DNA from: Bacteroidales bacterium UBA1714
GTDB lineage: Bacteria; Bacteroidota; Bacteroidia; Bacteroidales; Paludibacteraceae
Reading direction: 5' to 3'
Assembly: GCA_002317295.1 (NCBI GenBank)
Contig: DCIY01000010.1
Coordinates: 1-50,739, forward strand
DNA: 50,739 nucleotides
The position numbers and the translations under genes were made by a program. A model generated the notes under the pieces. That model did not search any database. It had not been told where the DNA came from and saw nothing but the letters and a program-made list of their open reading frames with translations. This document shows, piece after piece, positions 1 through 9,108 of the stretch; the stretch's first letter is position 1, and every line of letters begins with the position of its first letter.

Positions 1-86
1 GCGGAAAGAGAGGGATTCGAACCCCCGGATCCTCTCAGATCAACGGTTTTCAAGACCGCCGCGTTAGACCACTCCGCCATCTTTCC
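1..86 (-). tRNA. tRNA-Ser (UGA anticodon)
   Basis: Read on the minus strand, the acceptor stem GGAAAGA (80-86) pairs with TCTTTCC (3-9). The T arm carries GGTTCGAATCC, and the anticodon stem GCGGT/ACCGT encloses the loop CTTGAAA, giving anticodon TGA. A long variable arm lies between anticodon and T stems, as expected for a class II serine tRNA. The body ends at base 2; base 1 would be the first C of CCA, so the 3' end is cut by the window edge. Confidence 0.95.
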
Positions 87-145
87 TCGAAAGCGGCTGC
101 AAAAGTACTGCTTTTTTTAGAAATATGCAAATTTTTGATGTATTT

Positions 146-178
146 TTTGTGAATATCAAAAAAAAATTGTAACTTTGC
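146..178 (+). promoter_or_regulatory. Bacteroidota promoter of the lpx operon
   Basis: TTTG at 146-149 and TAACTTTGC at 170-178, with a 20-base spacer, match the -33/-7 consensus of Bacteroidota. It lies 18 bases before the ATG at 196 and supports that start over the upstream TTG at 175, which falls inside the -7 element. Confidence 0.75.
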
Positions 179-195
179 GGCCTAAAATGTGCATT

Positions 196-1419
196 ATGGC
201 AAATAAGCGGAAGATAATTAATGATCCAGTGTTTGGTTTTATCACATTACCAAATGATTTGGTGTTTGATGTCCTGCAACATCCGTATGTTCAACGACTG
301 ACTCGAATTCGTCAATTGGGTCTGAGTTACTATGTGTATCCCGGAGCCATGCATTCACGCCTGTTGCATTCCCTGGGGGCGATGCACCTGATGCAGGAGG
401 GAATAGATAATCTGCGAGGAAAAGGAATCGCCATCTCCGATCAGGAGGCTACAGCCGCCCAAATTGCCATTTTGTTGCACGATATTGGTCATGGACCTTT
501 TTCCCATGTGCTCGAGCATACGCTCGTAGACGGCATTACCCACGAGGAAATATCGCTGTTGATGATGGAGCAAATCAATCGGGATCTTCCAGGGGCATTG
601 ACGGATGCCATTGCCATATTCAAGAACGAGTATCCGCGTCATTTTCTGCATCAACTCATTTCCAGCCAATTGGATGTGGATCGCATGGATTACCTGTGTA
701 GAGATTCTTTTTTCTGCGGTGTGCAGGAGGGTAGGGTGGCCAGTGAACGGTTGCTTAAGATGCTGAATGTGGTGGACGATCATCTGGTGGTGGAAATGAA
801 AGGAATCTATTCGGTGGAGAAGTTTCTGGTGGCTCGCCGCTTGATGTACTGGCAGGTCTATCTGCACAAGACATCCGTAGCGGCTGAACAGTTGCTGATT
901 GCCGTGCTTTCGCGTGCCAAAGAGTTGGCCAATCAAGGTGTGAAACTGTTTGCAAGCCCGGCGTTGCATTATTTCTTATACCATCATCTGAGTGCCGCCG
1001 ATTTTTATGTAGGCAGCGAAGCGTTGACGCAATATGCCTTATTGGACGACAGTGATGTCCAGAGTGCCATCAAGGTTTGGATGTCTCACGATGATAAGGT
1101 GTTGCGGCTGTTAAGCGCTGCGTTCACCAACCGTAACCTGTATCGGGGAAAACTGCTGGAAAACCCGTTAACCGATTTCCAACGTGAGGAGTTGGACCAA
1201 ACCTTTGCCCAAGCGTTGGATATCCAGCCACAGGATGCGCATTATTTCTATTCCCAACATGTGTCCACCAGCAATACCTATTCGGAAAAAGATGACTCCA
1301 TTGATATCCTCTATTCCGATGGTACGGTCCACGATATCGCTACGGCCAGTGAGATATTGGATCTCAAGGCATTAACGCGTAAACCCAAGAAATTATATCT
1401 TTTTCAATACAGACTGTAA
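196..1419 (+). CDS. HD-domain phosphohydrolase (dNTPase-like)
   Basis: A 407-residue protein of the HD superfamily related to SAMHD1/YwfO-type (d)NTP phosphohydrolases. The metal-binding pattern is visible: an early His-rich segment (HSRLLHSLG, about residue 58), the core LLHDIGHGPFSH (about 92-103) and a downstream DVDRMDYLCRD (about 160-170). I chose the ATG at 196 because upstream TTG and ATG codons lie in or immediately after the promoter. Its stop codon overlaps the ATG of lpxD by one base (TAATG), so it heads the lpx operon, as in many Bacteroidota. Substrate is not deducible; nucleotide triphosphate hydrolysis is inferred from the family. Confidence 0.85.
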   Translation: MANKRKIINDPVFGFITLPNDLVFDVLQHPYVQRLTRIRQLGLSYYVYPGAMHSRLLHSLGAMHLMQEGIDNLRGKGIAISDQEATAAQIAILLHDIGHGPFSHVLEHTLVDGITHEEISLLMMEQINRDLPGALTDAIAIFKNEYPRHFLHQLISSQLDVDRMDYLCRDSFFCGVQEGRVASERLLKMLNVVDDHLVVEMKGIYSVEKFLVARRLMYWQVYLHKTSVAAEQLLIAVLSRAKELANQGVKLFASPALHYFLYHHLSAADFYVGSEALTQYALLDDSDVQSAIKVWMSHDDKVLRLLSAAFTNRNLYRGKLLENPLTDFQREELDQTFAQALDIQPQDAHYFYSQHVSTSNTYSEKDDSIDILYSDGTVHDIATASEILDLKALTRKPKKLYLFQYRL

Positions 1420-2414
1420 TGGAATTCAGTGCTTCTCAAATCGCAGCTTTGCTTGGAGGCAAACTTCAAGGCAATGGGGAGAATAAAGTGCATAATATAT
1501 CCGGTGTCGAAACGGCTCAAGAGGGTGATTTGTGTTTCGTTTGCGACAGCAAATACCTGCCCTATATCGCTACCACACAGGCTTCCGTGACGCTGGTGAC
1601 AGCATCGCTGATAGAGGATATTGCCGCCCTTACCCACACCACGGCGCTGGTGTTGGTGGACAATGCTCGTGCCGCCATGGCACAAGTGCTGGCGCTGGTA
1701 GAAAAAGCCATGAGACCCAAGCATCAGGGACTGGAACAACCTTGCTACATTGCTCCGGATGTTCAGGTGCCGGAAGATGCCTATATTGGAGCCATGGCGT
1801 ATGTCGCTCCTGGGGTCAAACTGGGAGCAGGAGTGCAGATTTATCCCAATGCCTACATCGGTGAGAATGTGACACTGGGTGATCATACCATCGTTTATGC
1901 AGGGGCCAAAATCTATTATAACTGTGTGATTGGTAACGATTGTATCATCCATGCGGGGGCAGTCATTGGAGCGGACGGTTTTGGTTTTGAACCCAATGAA
2001 CAGGGTGTGTACCACAAGATTCCGCAGATAGGCACCGTGGTGATAGAGGATGATGTGGAAATAGGAGCCAATACGTGTATTGATCGGGCCATGATGGGAC
2101 AAACCCGTATCTCCCGCAATACCAAAATCGATAATCTGGTACAGATTGGTCACAATGTAACGATTGGTCAGTCCTGCGTGCTGTGCAGTCAGGTGGGCGT
2201 GGCCGGTTCGACCAGAATCGGCAATCACTGCATGCTGACCGGTCAGGTGGGCGTGGCAGGACATCTGGAAATAGCAGACAACTGCATCTTTGGCGCTCAG
2301 AGTGGAGTGGCCAGTTCCGTTCGCAAACCGGGAACATATATGGGTTCACCTGCCATAGACGCGGCGGTTTGGCGTCGCGCTGTGGTGAGGTTTAAACAAT
2401 CGGGACAACATTAA
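1419..2414 (+). CDS. lpxD: UDP-3-O-acylglucosamine N-acyltransferase LpxD
   Basis: A 331-residue enzyme of lipid A synthesis that transfers a 3-hydroxyacyl chain from acyl carrier protein to the amino group of UDP-3-O-acylglucosamine. The N-terminal 100 residues form the usual uridine-binding domain, followed by a long left-handed beta helix of hexapeptide repeats (for example VTLGDH, VEIGAN, TRIGNH). The conserved catalytic His is seen in KIDNLVQIGHNV, near residue 245. Length is normal. It overlaps the HD gene by one base and is followed by lpxC after two bases, so the three are co-transcribed. Confidence 0.96.
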   Translation: MEFSASQIAALLGGKLQGNGENKVHNISGVETAQEGDLCFVCDSKYLPYIATTQASVTLVTASLIEDIAALTHTTALVLVDNARAAMAQVLALVEKAMRPKHQGLEQPCYIAPDVQVPEDAYIGAMAYVAPGVKLGAGVQIYPNAYIGENVTLGDHTIVYAGAKIYYNCVIGNDCIIHAGAVIGADGFGFEPNEQGVYHKIPQIGTVVIEDDVEIGANTCIDRAMMGQTRISRNTKIDNLVQIGHNVTIGQSCVLCSQVGVAGSTRIGNHCMLTGQVGVAGHLEIADNCIFGAQSGVASSVRKPGTYMGSPAIDAAVWRRAVVRFKQSGQH

Positions 2415-2416
2415 CC

Positions 2417-3322
2417 ATGAACCAACAAACGCTTCAACATTCGGTGACTCGCTGTGGCAAGGGACTGCATACGGGAGCCCAGGTGACGGTGACGTTATCT
2501 GGGGCGGATGAAAACAGTGGCATTCGTATCTGCAGAACCGATTTGCCGGACAGACCCGCCTTTGAGGCCTTGGCGCAATATGTGGGCAAAACCAATCGGG
2601 GAACGGTGCTGGTCAATGGCAAGTGGCGTGTGTCTACGGTAGAACACCTGCTCGCTGCCCTGTATGCCTTACAGATAACCAATTGCCTCATTGAGGTGGA
2701 CGGTCCGGAGATACCTATTCTCAACGGCAGTGCCCAGCCTTGGGTGGAGGCCATCATGGAGGCGGGTGTTCAACCACAAACGGCGATGGCCAAAGAGTGG
2801 GTGATTACTCAGCCCATTCGATTGGCCAATGCGCAGGGCAGCAGTATCGTCCTCACCCCTGCTCCTAACTATGAGGTCAGCGTGATGGTGGACTATCCTT
2901 CCGTCATTGTCAAACGACAAAAAGCGGAACTCAATGACCTAAACGATTTTGCCACCCAGATAGCTCCGGCGCGTACGTTTTGCTTTTTGCGGGAAATAGT
3001 GCCTCTGCTCTGCGTGGGACTGATAAAAGGGGGCGATTTGGACAATGCAGTGGTCATCTATGATCGACATATACCCCAATGGTTGATGACCCTCATCTGT
3101 CGCCTGATTCATCGCCCACCGTTTAATGCCCATCATTTGGGATACCTGGTCGATTTGCATTATGCCAACGAACCTGCGCGGCACAAACTGTTAGATGTGA
3201 TAGGCGACATGAGTCTGCTCGGTGTCCGTATCCGTGGTCACATTCAGGTGACCCGACCCGGACATGGATTCAATACGTTTGCATGCCAGCGCCTGTTGGA
3301 ACAATATATGAACAATCCATAA
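2417..3322 (+). CDS. lpxC: UDP-3-O-acyl-GlcNAc deacetylase LpxC, without the FabZ domain
   Basis: The zinc deacetylase that performs the committed step of lipid A synthesis. The zinc ligands are in place: His77 in VEHLLAAL, and His256 and Asp260 in NEPARHKLLDVIGD. The active-site His283 is in RPGHGFN, and Glu76 precedes the first ligand. In most Bacteroidota LpxC is fused to the dehydratase FabZ, giving about 460 residues. This protein stops at residue 301, soon after the RPGH motif, and no FabZ sequence follows in any frame before lpxA at 3339. Either this lineage has the unfused form or the FabZ half was lost. The LpxC half itself looks intact and functional. Confidence 0.95.
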   Translation: MNQQTLQHSVTRCGKGLHTGAQVTVTLSGADENSGIRICRTDLPDRPAFEALAQYVGKTNRGTVLVNGKWRVSTVEHLLAALYALQITNCLIEVDGPEIPILNGSAQPWVEAIMEAGVQPQTAMAKEWVITQPIRLANAQGSSIVLTPAPNYEVSVMVDYPSVIVKRQKAELNDLNDFATQIAPARTFCFLREIVPLLCVGLIKGGDLDNAVVIYDRHIPQWLMTLICRLIHRPPFNAHHLGYLVDLHYANEPARHKLLDVIGDMSLLGVRIRGHIQVTRPGHGFNTFACQRLLEQYMNNP

Positions 3323-3338
3323 ATAAAATAGTACGATT

Positions 3339-4112
3339 ATGATTTCACCCTTAGCCTATGTCCACCCGGATGCTCGTCTTGGTGAGAATGTGGAAGTGGC
3401 TCCCTTTGCCTGCATCGAGGCCAATGTCCAAATAGGAGATCATACTTCCATTGGCAGCAATGCCACTATTTGCTCCGGCACGCGTATCGGACGCAATTGT
3501 CGCGTGTTTCCAGGAGCTGTTATTGGCGCTATTCCTCAGGATCTGAAGTTCCAGGGCGAAGATACCCTGGCCATCATTGGAGATAATACCACCCTGCGTG
3601 AGTTTGTGACCGTTCACCGCGGCACAGCCTCCAAAGGCCAAACCGTCGTGGGCTCCAACTGCCTGATTATGGCCTACTGCCATGTGGCGCACGATGTCCT
3701 CATCAAAAACCATGTCATTATGTCCAATGCGACCCAGTTGGCCGGAGAGGTAGTGGTAGAAGATTGGGCCATCATAGGTGGCGGCACACTGGTGCACCAG
3801 TTTACCCACATCGGTGAACATGTAATGGTGCAGGGAGGAAGCAAAATCAATAAGGATATACCGCCGTATATCATTGCAGCCAGAGAACCTATTCAGTACT
3901 GTGGCATCAATTCCGTAGGACTCAATCGTCGAGCCTTTACCCCGGAACAGATTCACACCATTCAGCAGGTCTATCGGCTGTACTTCCAGTCCAACCTCAA
4001 TATGACGCAGGCGACAGAACGCGTGCTGGCTGAGATAGCCCCCTGTGCAGAACGAGATGCAATTGTCGAATTTATTAAAAACTCACCGAGAGGTGTTGTC
4101 AAAGGTATATAA
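3339..4112 (+). CDS. lpxA: UDP-GlcNAc O-acyltransferase LpxA
   Basis: The first enzyme of lipid A synthesis, acylating UDP-GlcNAc at the 3-OH from 3-hydroxyacyl-ACP. The 257-residue length matches the family (262 in E. coli). Hexapeptide repeats fill the first 180 residues, with the catalytic His near residue 118 in YCHVAHD. The substrate-binding stretch GGGTLVHQFTHIG and the C-terminal helical bundle containing GLNRRAF are present. It follows lpxC after 16 bases and precedes glnS by 6. In this phylum lpxC-fabZ and lpxA commonly adjoin, so the order is ordinary apart from the missing fabZ. Confidence 0.96.
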   Translation: MISPLAYVHPDARLGENVEVAPFACIEANVQIGDHTSIGSNATICSGTRIGRNCRVFPGAVIGAIPQDLKFQGEDTLAIIGDNTTLREFVTVHRGTASKGQTVVGSNCLIMAYCHVAHDVLIKNHVIMSNATQLAGEVVVEDWAIIGGGTLVHQFTHIGEHVMVQGGSKINKDIPPYIIAAREPIQYCGINSVGLNRRAFTPEQIHTIQQVYRLYFQSNLNMTQATERVLAEIAPCAERDAIVEFIKNSPRGVVKGI

Positions 4113-4118
4113 TAACAT

Positions 4119-5810
4119 ATGGAAACAGAAGAGAAAAGTCTCAATTTTATTGAGCAAATCGTGGAAAAAGATTTAGCAGATGGTAAGAATAATGGGCGAA
4201 TACAGACCCGTTTTCCGCCAGAACCCAATGGCTATCTGCATATAGGTCATGTCAAGGCCATTTGCATGGATTTTGGTATCGCACAGAGATATCACGGAGT
4301 GTGCAACCTCCGATTTGATGATACCAATCCTGTCAAAGAAGATGTGGAGTATGTGGACTCTATCCAGCAGGATATTCGTTGGCTCGGTTTCCAATGGGGA
4401 CATGTATACTATGCCAGTGATTACTTTGAGAAACTGTATCACCTGGCCATTCGGTTTATTCAGGAAGGTAAGGCGTATGTGGATGAACAGACGGCCGAAC
4501 AGATAGCCCAACAGAAAGGTACGCCTACCGAACCCGGACAGGCCTCTCCTTATCGTAATCGCTCGGTGGAAGAAAATCTCCGCTTGTTCCAGGCCATGCA
4601 AAACGGCGAAATAGAAGAGGGACGTATGGTGTTGCGTGCCAAGATCGATATGGCCAATCCCAATATGCATTTCCGGGATCCGATCATGTACCGCATCATC
4701 ACCTCACACCCGCACCATCGTACCGGACGCCAGTGGAATGTGTACCCCATGTACGATTTTGCCCATGGACAATCGGATTATTTTGAAGGCGTCACACACT
4801 CCATCTGCACCTTGGAGTTTGTGGTGCATCGCCCACTATACGACTATTTTATTGATCAGTTCTGCGAAGGACCCTATCGTCCGCATCAGTACGAATTTAA
4901 TCGTCTGAACATAACCTATACGGTGATGTCCAAACGCAAAATGCTGCAATTGGTTAAAGAAGGACTGGTAGCCGGTTGGGACGACCCCCGCATGCCGACC
5001 GTTTGCGGTTTGCGCCGCCGTGGTTATACGCCCGAAGCCATTCGTGAGTTTATCAATAAAATAGGTTATACCAAAGTCGAGGGCATGATCGACCTCGGAC
5101 TGCTCGAACACACCATTCGGGAAAGTCTCAAAGAGACAGCCCCGCGCGTATGCGCTATCTTCGATCCCATCCAACTCGTCATTACCAATTATGACAAGAC
5201 GGGCGAAACGATTCTGGCCGAGAATATAGACGGCCATCCCGAATTGGGCTCCCGCGAAATGCCGTTTGCCAACCAACTGTATATCGAACGGGGCGATTTC
5301 CAGGAAATAAGTGACAAAAACTTCTTCCGCCTCAGCCCCGGTGGACGCGAGGTGCGCCTCAAATCAGCCTACATCATTCAGGCAACTGGCTGCGATAAGG
5401 ATGCCCAGGGAAATATTACCACCGTTTACGCTACCTATGACCCGGACAGCAAATCGGGCACCGAAGGAGGAAACCGTAAAACCAAAGCAACCATCAACTG
5501 GGTGGAATGCAACAGCGCGCTGGATGCCGAAGTACGCTTGTACGACCGACTCTTTGCCTGCGAGAACCCCAGTGCGGAAGAAGGCGATTTTCGCGATCTG
5601 CTCAATCCCAACAGCCTCAAGGTGGTCAACTGCAAGGTAGAACATTCGCTCATCAGCGAACAACACACGCCCCAAATGATAGAGGGCATTGCGCAAGTGG
5701 GGCATTACCAGTTCCTCAAACAGGGATATTTTGTCGTCGATCCGGATACCACGGATACGCATTTGGTATTCAATCGTACCGCATCACTCAAAGATAATTG
5801 GCAGAAGTAA
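4119..5810 (+). CDS. glnS: Glutaminyl-tRNA synthetase
   Basis: A class I aminoacyl-tRNA synthetase of 563 residues, close to the usual 550. The HIGH signature appears as PNGYLHIGH (about residues 36-44) and the KMSKS-equivalent as VMSKRKM (about 268-274). The remainder matches the anticodon-binding beta-barrels of the GlnRS type rather than GluRS. This implies direct charging of tRNA-Gln, although presence or absence of GatCAB cannot be judged here. The last 13 bases overlap the next gene, which uses a TTG start. Confidence 0.96.
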   Translation: METEEKSLNFIEQIVEKDLADGKNNGRIQTRFPPEPNGYLHIGHVKAICMDFGIAQRYHGVCNLRFDDTNPVKEDVEYVDSIQQDIRWLGFQWGHVYYASDYFEKLYHLAIRFIQEGKAYVDEQTAEQIAQQKGTPTEPGQASPYRNRSVEENLRLFQAMQNGEIEEGRMVLRAKIDMANPNMHFRDPIMYRIITSHPHHRTGRQWNVYPMYDFAHGQSDYFEGVTHSICTLEFVVHRPLYDYFIDQFCEGPYRPHQYEFNRLNITYTVMSKRKMLQLVKEGLVAGWDDPRMPTVCGLRRRGYTPEAIREFINKIGYTKVEGMIDLGLLEHTIRESLKETAPRVCAIFDPIQLVITNYDKTGETILAENIDGHPELGSREMPFANQLYIERGDFQEISDKNFFRLSPGGREVRLKSAYIIQATGCDKDAQGNITTVYATYDPDSKSGTEGGNRKTKATINWVECNSALDAEVRLYDRLFACENPSAEEGDFRDLLNPNSLKVVNCKVEHSLISEQHTPQMIEGIAQVGHYQFLKQGYFVVDPDTTDTHLVFNRTASLKDNWQK

Positions 5811-6184
5811 ATCAAATATTTTGTGCCTACCGGCGCAAATGGGTCAAACGTACACCGGAAGAGGAGGTTCGTCAGCAGTTTCTGACCTACCTGCTCTCCC
5901 AGTGCGCTTATCCCGCCTCCCGCATCGCCGTGGAAGTAGCCATCGAGGGTAAACGCGTGGATGCCATTGTCTATACCATGGATATGCAACCATGGATGCT
6001 GCTGGAGTTTAAGGCTCCCCATGTGACGATGGGTCAATCTACCCTCGATCAGATTGCGGTGTATAACCGGCAACTGCATGCCCCTTACCTCGTGCTCAGC
6101 AATGGCCAGTCGACCCTTTGTGCCCGGGTGACAGATCAAGTAGTCACGTTTTTACCTTCCCTACCTTCGTTTCCCCTTTCCTGA
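5798..6184 (+). CDS. HSDR_N-type PD-(D/E)XK family protein
   Basis: A 128-residue protein resembling the stand-alone 'type I restriction enzyme R protein N-terminal' family of Bacteroidota. The segment PEEEVRQQFLTYLL is followed by the nuclease-like pattern RVDAIVY...LLEFKAP (Asp at about 50, Glu-x-Lys at about 69-71) and by DQIAVYNRQL. It starts with TTG inside the 3' end of glnS; no in-frame ATG precedes the conserved region. No HsdM or HsdS is nearby, so it is not a restriction system. Its cellular role is unknown. One base separates it from phoH. Confidence 0.75.
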   Translation: MAEVNQIFCAYRRKWVKRTPEEEVRQQFLTYLLSQCAYPASRIAVEVAIEGKRVDAIVYTMDMQPWMLLEFKAPHVTMGQSTLDQIAVYNRQLHAPYLVLSNGQSTLCARVTDQVVTFLPSLPSFPLS

Positions 6185-6185
6185 T

Positions 6186-7142
6186 ATGGATGCTATTTTA
6201 TACTTAAACGATGCCTTGGATACAGCTACGTTTTATGGCGTCAACAACCACAATATCCTTTGCCTGAAAAACCAACACCCGGATGTTCGTGTGCTCGCGC
6301 GCGGGTACTTGATTAAGGTGACCGGTTCCCAATCAGGTATAGATGCGTTTGAATCTTCCCTGCGCAAAGTGGAGCAGTTTTGTATCCAACACAATACGCT
6401 CAATGAAGAACAAATACTCGATCTGATCCATGGACAACAACCCCAAAATGTGCTGCAGGATAATCTGATTGTACATGGGGTCAATGGCAAAAGTATCCTG
6501 GCGCGAAGCGCCAACCAACAACGATTGGTCAAAGAGTATGACGAATCGGATTTGCTGTTTGCCATAGGACCCGCAGGATCCGGCAAAACATACACAGCCA
6601 TCGCACTGGCGGTTCGCGCCCTCAAAAATCGTGAAGTGAAGAAAATCATTCTCTCCCGTCCCGCCGTGGAAGCCGGAGAAAAACTGGGATTCCTGCCCGG
6701 AGATATGAAGGACAAGATTGATCCTTACCTCCAACCGCTGTACGATGCCTTGCAGGATATGATTCCTACCGCCAAACTGCAGGAGTATATGGAACGGGGC
6801 GTCATTCAAATAGCCCCATTGGCTTTTATGCGCGGACGTACACTATCCGATGCCGTCGTCATCTTGGACGAAGCCCAAAATACGACCACCGCACAACTCA
6901 AAATGTTCCTGACACGATTGGGAATAAACGGCAAAATGATCGTCACCGGAGACCTCACCCAAATAGACCTGCCCGCCAGTCAACGCTCCGGACTCAGGGA
7001 TGCGGTGGAACGGCTGCAGAATATACGCGGAATAAGCATCGTCCACTTTAACCAAAAAGATATCGTGCGCCATCCGCTCGTCAAACATATCGTGGATGCT
7101 TACGCTAACGCATCAGCACCTTCTGATGGCGCTGAATCGTAA
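6186..7142 (+). CDS. phoH: PhoH-family ATPase
   Basis: A 318-residue PhoH/YbeZ-type P-loop ATPase. The N-terminal 110 residues form the usual KH-like region, followed by Walker A GPAGSGKT (about 128-136), the family motif SRPAVEAGEKLGFLPGD and Walker B VVILDEAQN (about 223-231). The protein is probably an RNA-associated helicase-like ATPase, by analogy with YbeZ, which works with the endoribonuclease YbeY. It closes the operon begun at 196. Its last 38 bases overlap the end of the convergent gene on the minus strand. Confidence 0.92.
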   Translation: MDAILYLNDALDTATFYGVNNHNILCLKNQHPDVRVLARGYLIKVTGSQSGIDAFESSLRKVEQFCIQHNTLNEEQILDLIHGQQPQNVLQDNLIVHGVNGKSILARSANQQRLVKEYDESDLLFAIGPAGSGKTYTAIALAVRALKNREVKKIILSRPAVEAGEKLGFLPGDMKDKIDPYLQPLYDALQDMIPTAKLQEYMERGVIQIAPLAFMRGRTLSDAVVILDEAQNTTTAQLKMFLTRLGINGKMIVTGDLTQIDLPASQRSGLRDAVERLQNIRGISIVHFNQKDIVRHPLVKHIVDAYANASAPSDGAES

Positions 7143-9108
7143 TGCCACGATAATCGGCACTGACTTTTTGTCCTAATAAATTATAATAGGGTTCTCCGGT
7201 CGTATCCACGGCTGGAGTGGTGATATCCGTATGCACGGACTGGTTGACCAACCACAGTTGCAGCGTATTCCACGACCAGTAAACAATGGCGTCCATCGTG
7301 CAGTTTCCCGTTGAAATACCCGTATTAAAGGCATCGATCACCGGTATACCCCTCATCTGATAATCATCGGTCACGGTCCCATTTTCCAGCCTCACATACC
7401 GACACACATCGCTCGAATCTACCTCCGTCACAACCTCCGGCAGACATGTCTGCTTCTGCGCCAATACTCCCCATGCCCGATCGGGCGAAAGTTCCGGAAC
7501 ACCAAAGTAATTCTGGTACCTGCCACGCACGCCGTGCAATACATGACCCTGTTCCAAACCCGAACCATAACGCCCGCCACTGCCGTCACCGTTATCAAAA
7601 ATAAGCATACTCCCCGTGCTGTCGCGCACAAAAATGTACGTGTCGTACTTCTTGGTCACCACCACATCGTTCAGGTACACACTCGTGTAATCCACCATCG
7701 TCTTGACTTGGGCAATACTCATGGGCTTAATCACCTGCAACATCACTCCCACACGCGTCTCAATGCTGTCACTGCTCAAAATCAGCGTATCTGTGTATTT
7801 GCCCGCTTCGCGCGCCGTGTAATAGATGGTCAACTCATCTCCGTCACGGTCAATCACGCTGCGGCTCAGACCAAATACCGAGGCACTATCCACCAACCGG
7901 CACTGAATATCACTCGTCAGACGATTGGCCTGTACAGCAATAGTCTGCTCACCGGAAACGACACTGTCCTGCATCACTACATGACCAAACTGAACCATAT
8001 CGGCCACGATGGCGGCACTGTCGCCTAAGGCCGGAACCTCACGGTACAGACAGACTGCTCCCTGACTGAGATTGGCGTAACATCCAAACAGGGTGGGGTG
8101 GTTGTGACTGTTGTACTGAATATACTTACCCAGACTGCGACCCAGATTCATAATGGTGGCCTCACCATCGGGGGCGATCTGGATATCCCAATATCCATAA
8201 TCGCCATACGCTTTCTCGTCCCACAAATGGTTCCACAACGCCAACCGGTTTTTGGTTTGTCCTCCGCTGGCCACGAGATACGCCTCTTCGTACCGAATCT
8301 CATCCTGGATATACCAGGCCTCTGTACCCGTGGAGGTCTCGCCACGACGCAAGGTGTAAATGGCCTCATCGTTACGACCTACCTGCTGCCGGTTGTCCGA
8401 ATACCTGCCTGCAATGGCATGGATATTGTTTTGACTGACCGTCTCATCAAAATACCCCATAATCTTTTGCGTCTGTGCATCCATGACACCGATGATAATC
8501 TGATCGCTGTCCTGCAATTCACTCACATCCCTCACCAACTGGAACGAGGAAGTGGTAAAGGGGGTTGAACCGCCCTCCTGGGCACGAATGGTGATGCTGT
8601 GGATATTGATGGCATTGGCCGTACAACGAACCCAAAAACGAATCTTACCGCTGGGCTGATTCACCAAACGAATCACCGAATCGCGCATATAAATACCCAT
8701 GCCCTTTTCCGGCTTATGCACCACAATACTGTCCATCGTAGAGTCTCCTACCTGCACATAAATAGTGCCCCGTCCGTCACTGGCATTCTGGCAAAAATGA
8801 AACCCAATGCTGCGGATGTTCGTAAACGACTTCACCGAACGGGCTCCGGCTCCCGAACTGCCGGTTTTGACACTCACACCACAACTGTACAACCTACCCA
8901 TAGCATCCGTGCGACCGGCATCATACGAACTGGCATTCAACTCACTGACCCAACCATCCGTTTTACCATCGCATTTTTGACTACCACACACACTGGCCCA
9001 CGAGGTGGAGGTAAAAGTGTAAGTGGTCACTCCTGCCTGAAGCGAAACAAGGCACAGGGTAAGCATCCCTAGGATGACCATAGGCTTGAATAGACGTGTT
9101 ATCTTCAT
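7105..9108 (-). CDS. Secreted multidomain protein with type IX-like C-terminal signal
   Basis: A 667-residue protein with a clear signal peptide (basic KITRLFK, hydrophobic core to about residue 25). The first half is beta-rich with no catalytic motif I recognise. About residues 465-570 (SIAQVKTMVD through YVRLENGTV) resemble the OB-fold-like repeats common in Bacteroidota surface proteins. The end contains YYNLLGQKV and closes with basic residues, like the short C-terminal sorting signals of the type IX (Por) pathway. It overlaps aroB upstream by four bases (ATGA), so it is probably co-transcribed. Surface location is inferred; function unknown. Confidence 0.75.
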   Translation of the reverse strand: MKITRLFKPMVILGMLTLCLVSLQAGVTTYTFTSTSWASVCGSQKCDGKTDGWVSELNASSYDAGRTDAMGRLYSCGVSVKTGSSGAGARSVKSFTNIRSIGFHFCQNASDGRGTIYVQVGDSTMDSIVVHKPEKGMGIYMRDSVIRLVNQPSGKIRFWVRCTANAINIHSITIRAQEGGSTPFTTSSFQLVRDVSELQDSDQIIIGVMDAQTQKIMGYFDETVSQNNIHAIAGRYSDNRQQVGRNDEAIYTLRRGETSTGTEAWYIQDEIRYEEAYLVASGGQTKNRLALWNHLWDEKAYGDYGYWDIQIAPDGEATIMNLGRSLGKYIQYNSHNHPTLFGCYANLSQGAVCLYREVPALGDSAAIVADMVQFGHVVMQDSVVSGEQTIAVQANRLTSDIQCRLVDSASVFGLSRSVIDRDGDELTIYYTAREAGKYTDTLILSSDSIETRVGVMLQVIKPMSIAQVKTMVDYTSVYLNDVVVTKKYDTYIFVRDSTGSMLIFDNGDGSGGRYGSGLEQGHVLHGVRGRYQNYFGVPELSPDRAWGVLAQKQTCLPEVVTEVDSSDVCRYVRLENGTVTDDYQMRGIPVIDAFNTGISTGNCTMDAIVYWSWNTLQLWLVNQSVHTDITTPAVDTTGEPYYNLLGQKVSADYRGITIQRHQKVLMR

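Noticed and set aside
175..195. TTG start for the HD protein seven codons upstream of ATG 196
   Set aside because: The codon lies inside the -7 promoter element, so it cannot be in the transcript.
5798..6184. Type I restriction system
   Set aside because: Only a short HSDR_N-like protein is present; helicase, methylase and specificity subunits are missing.
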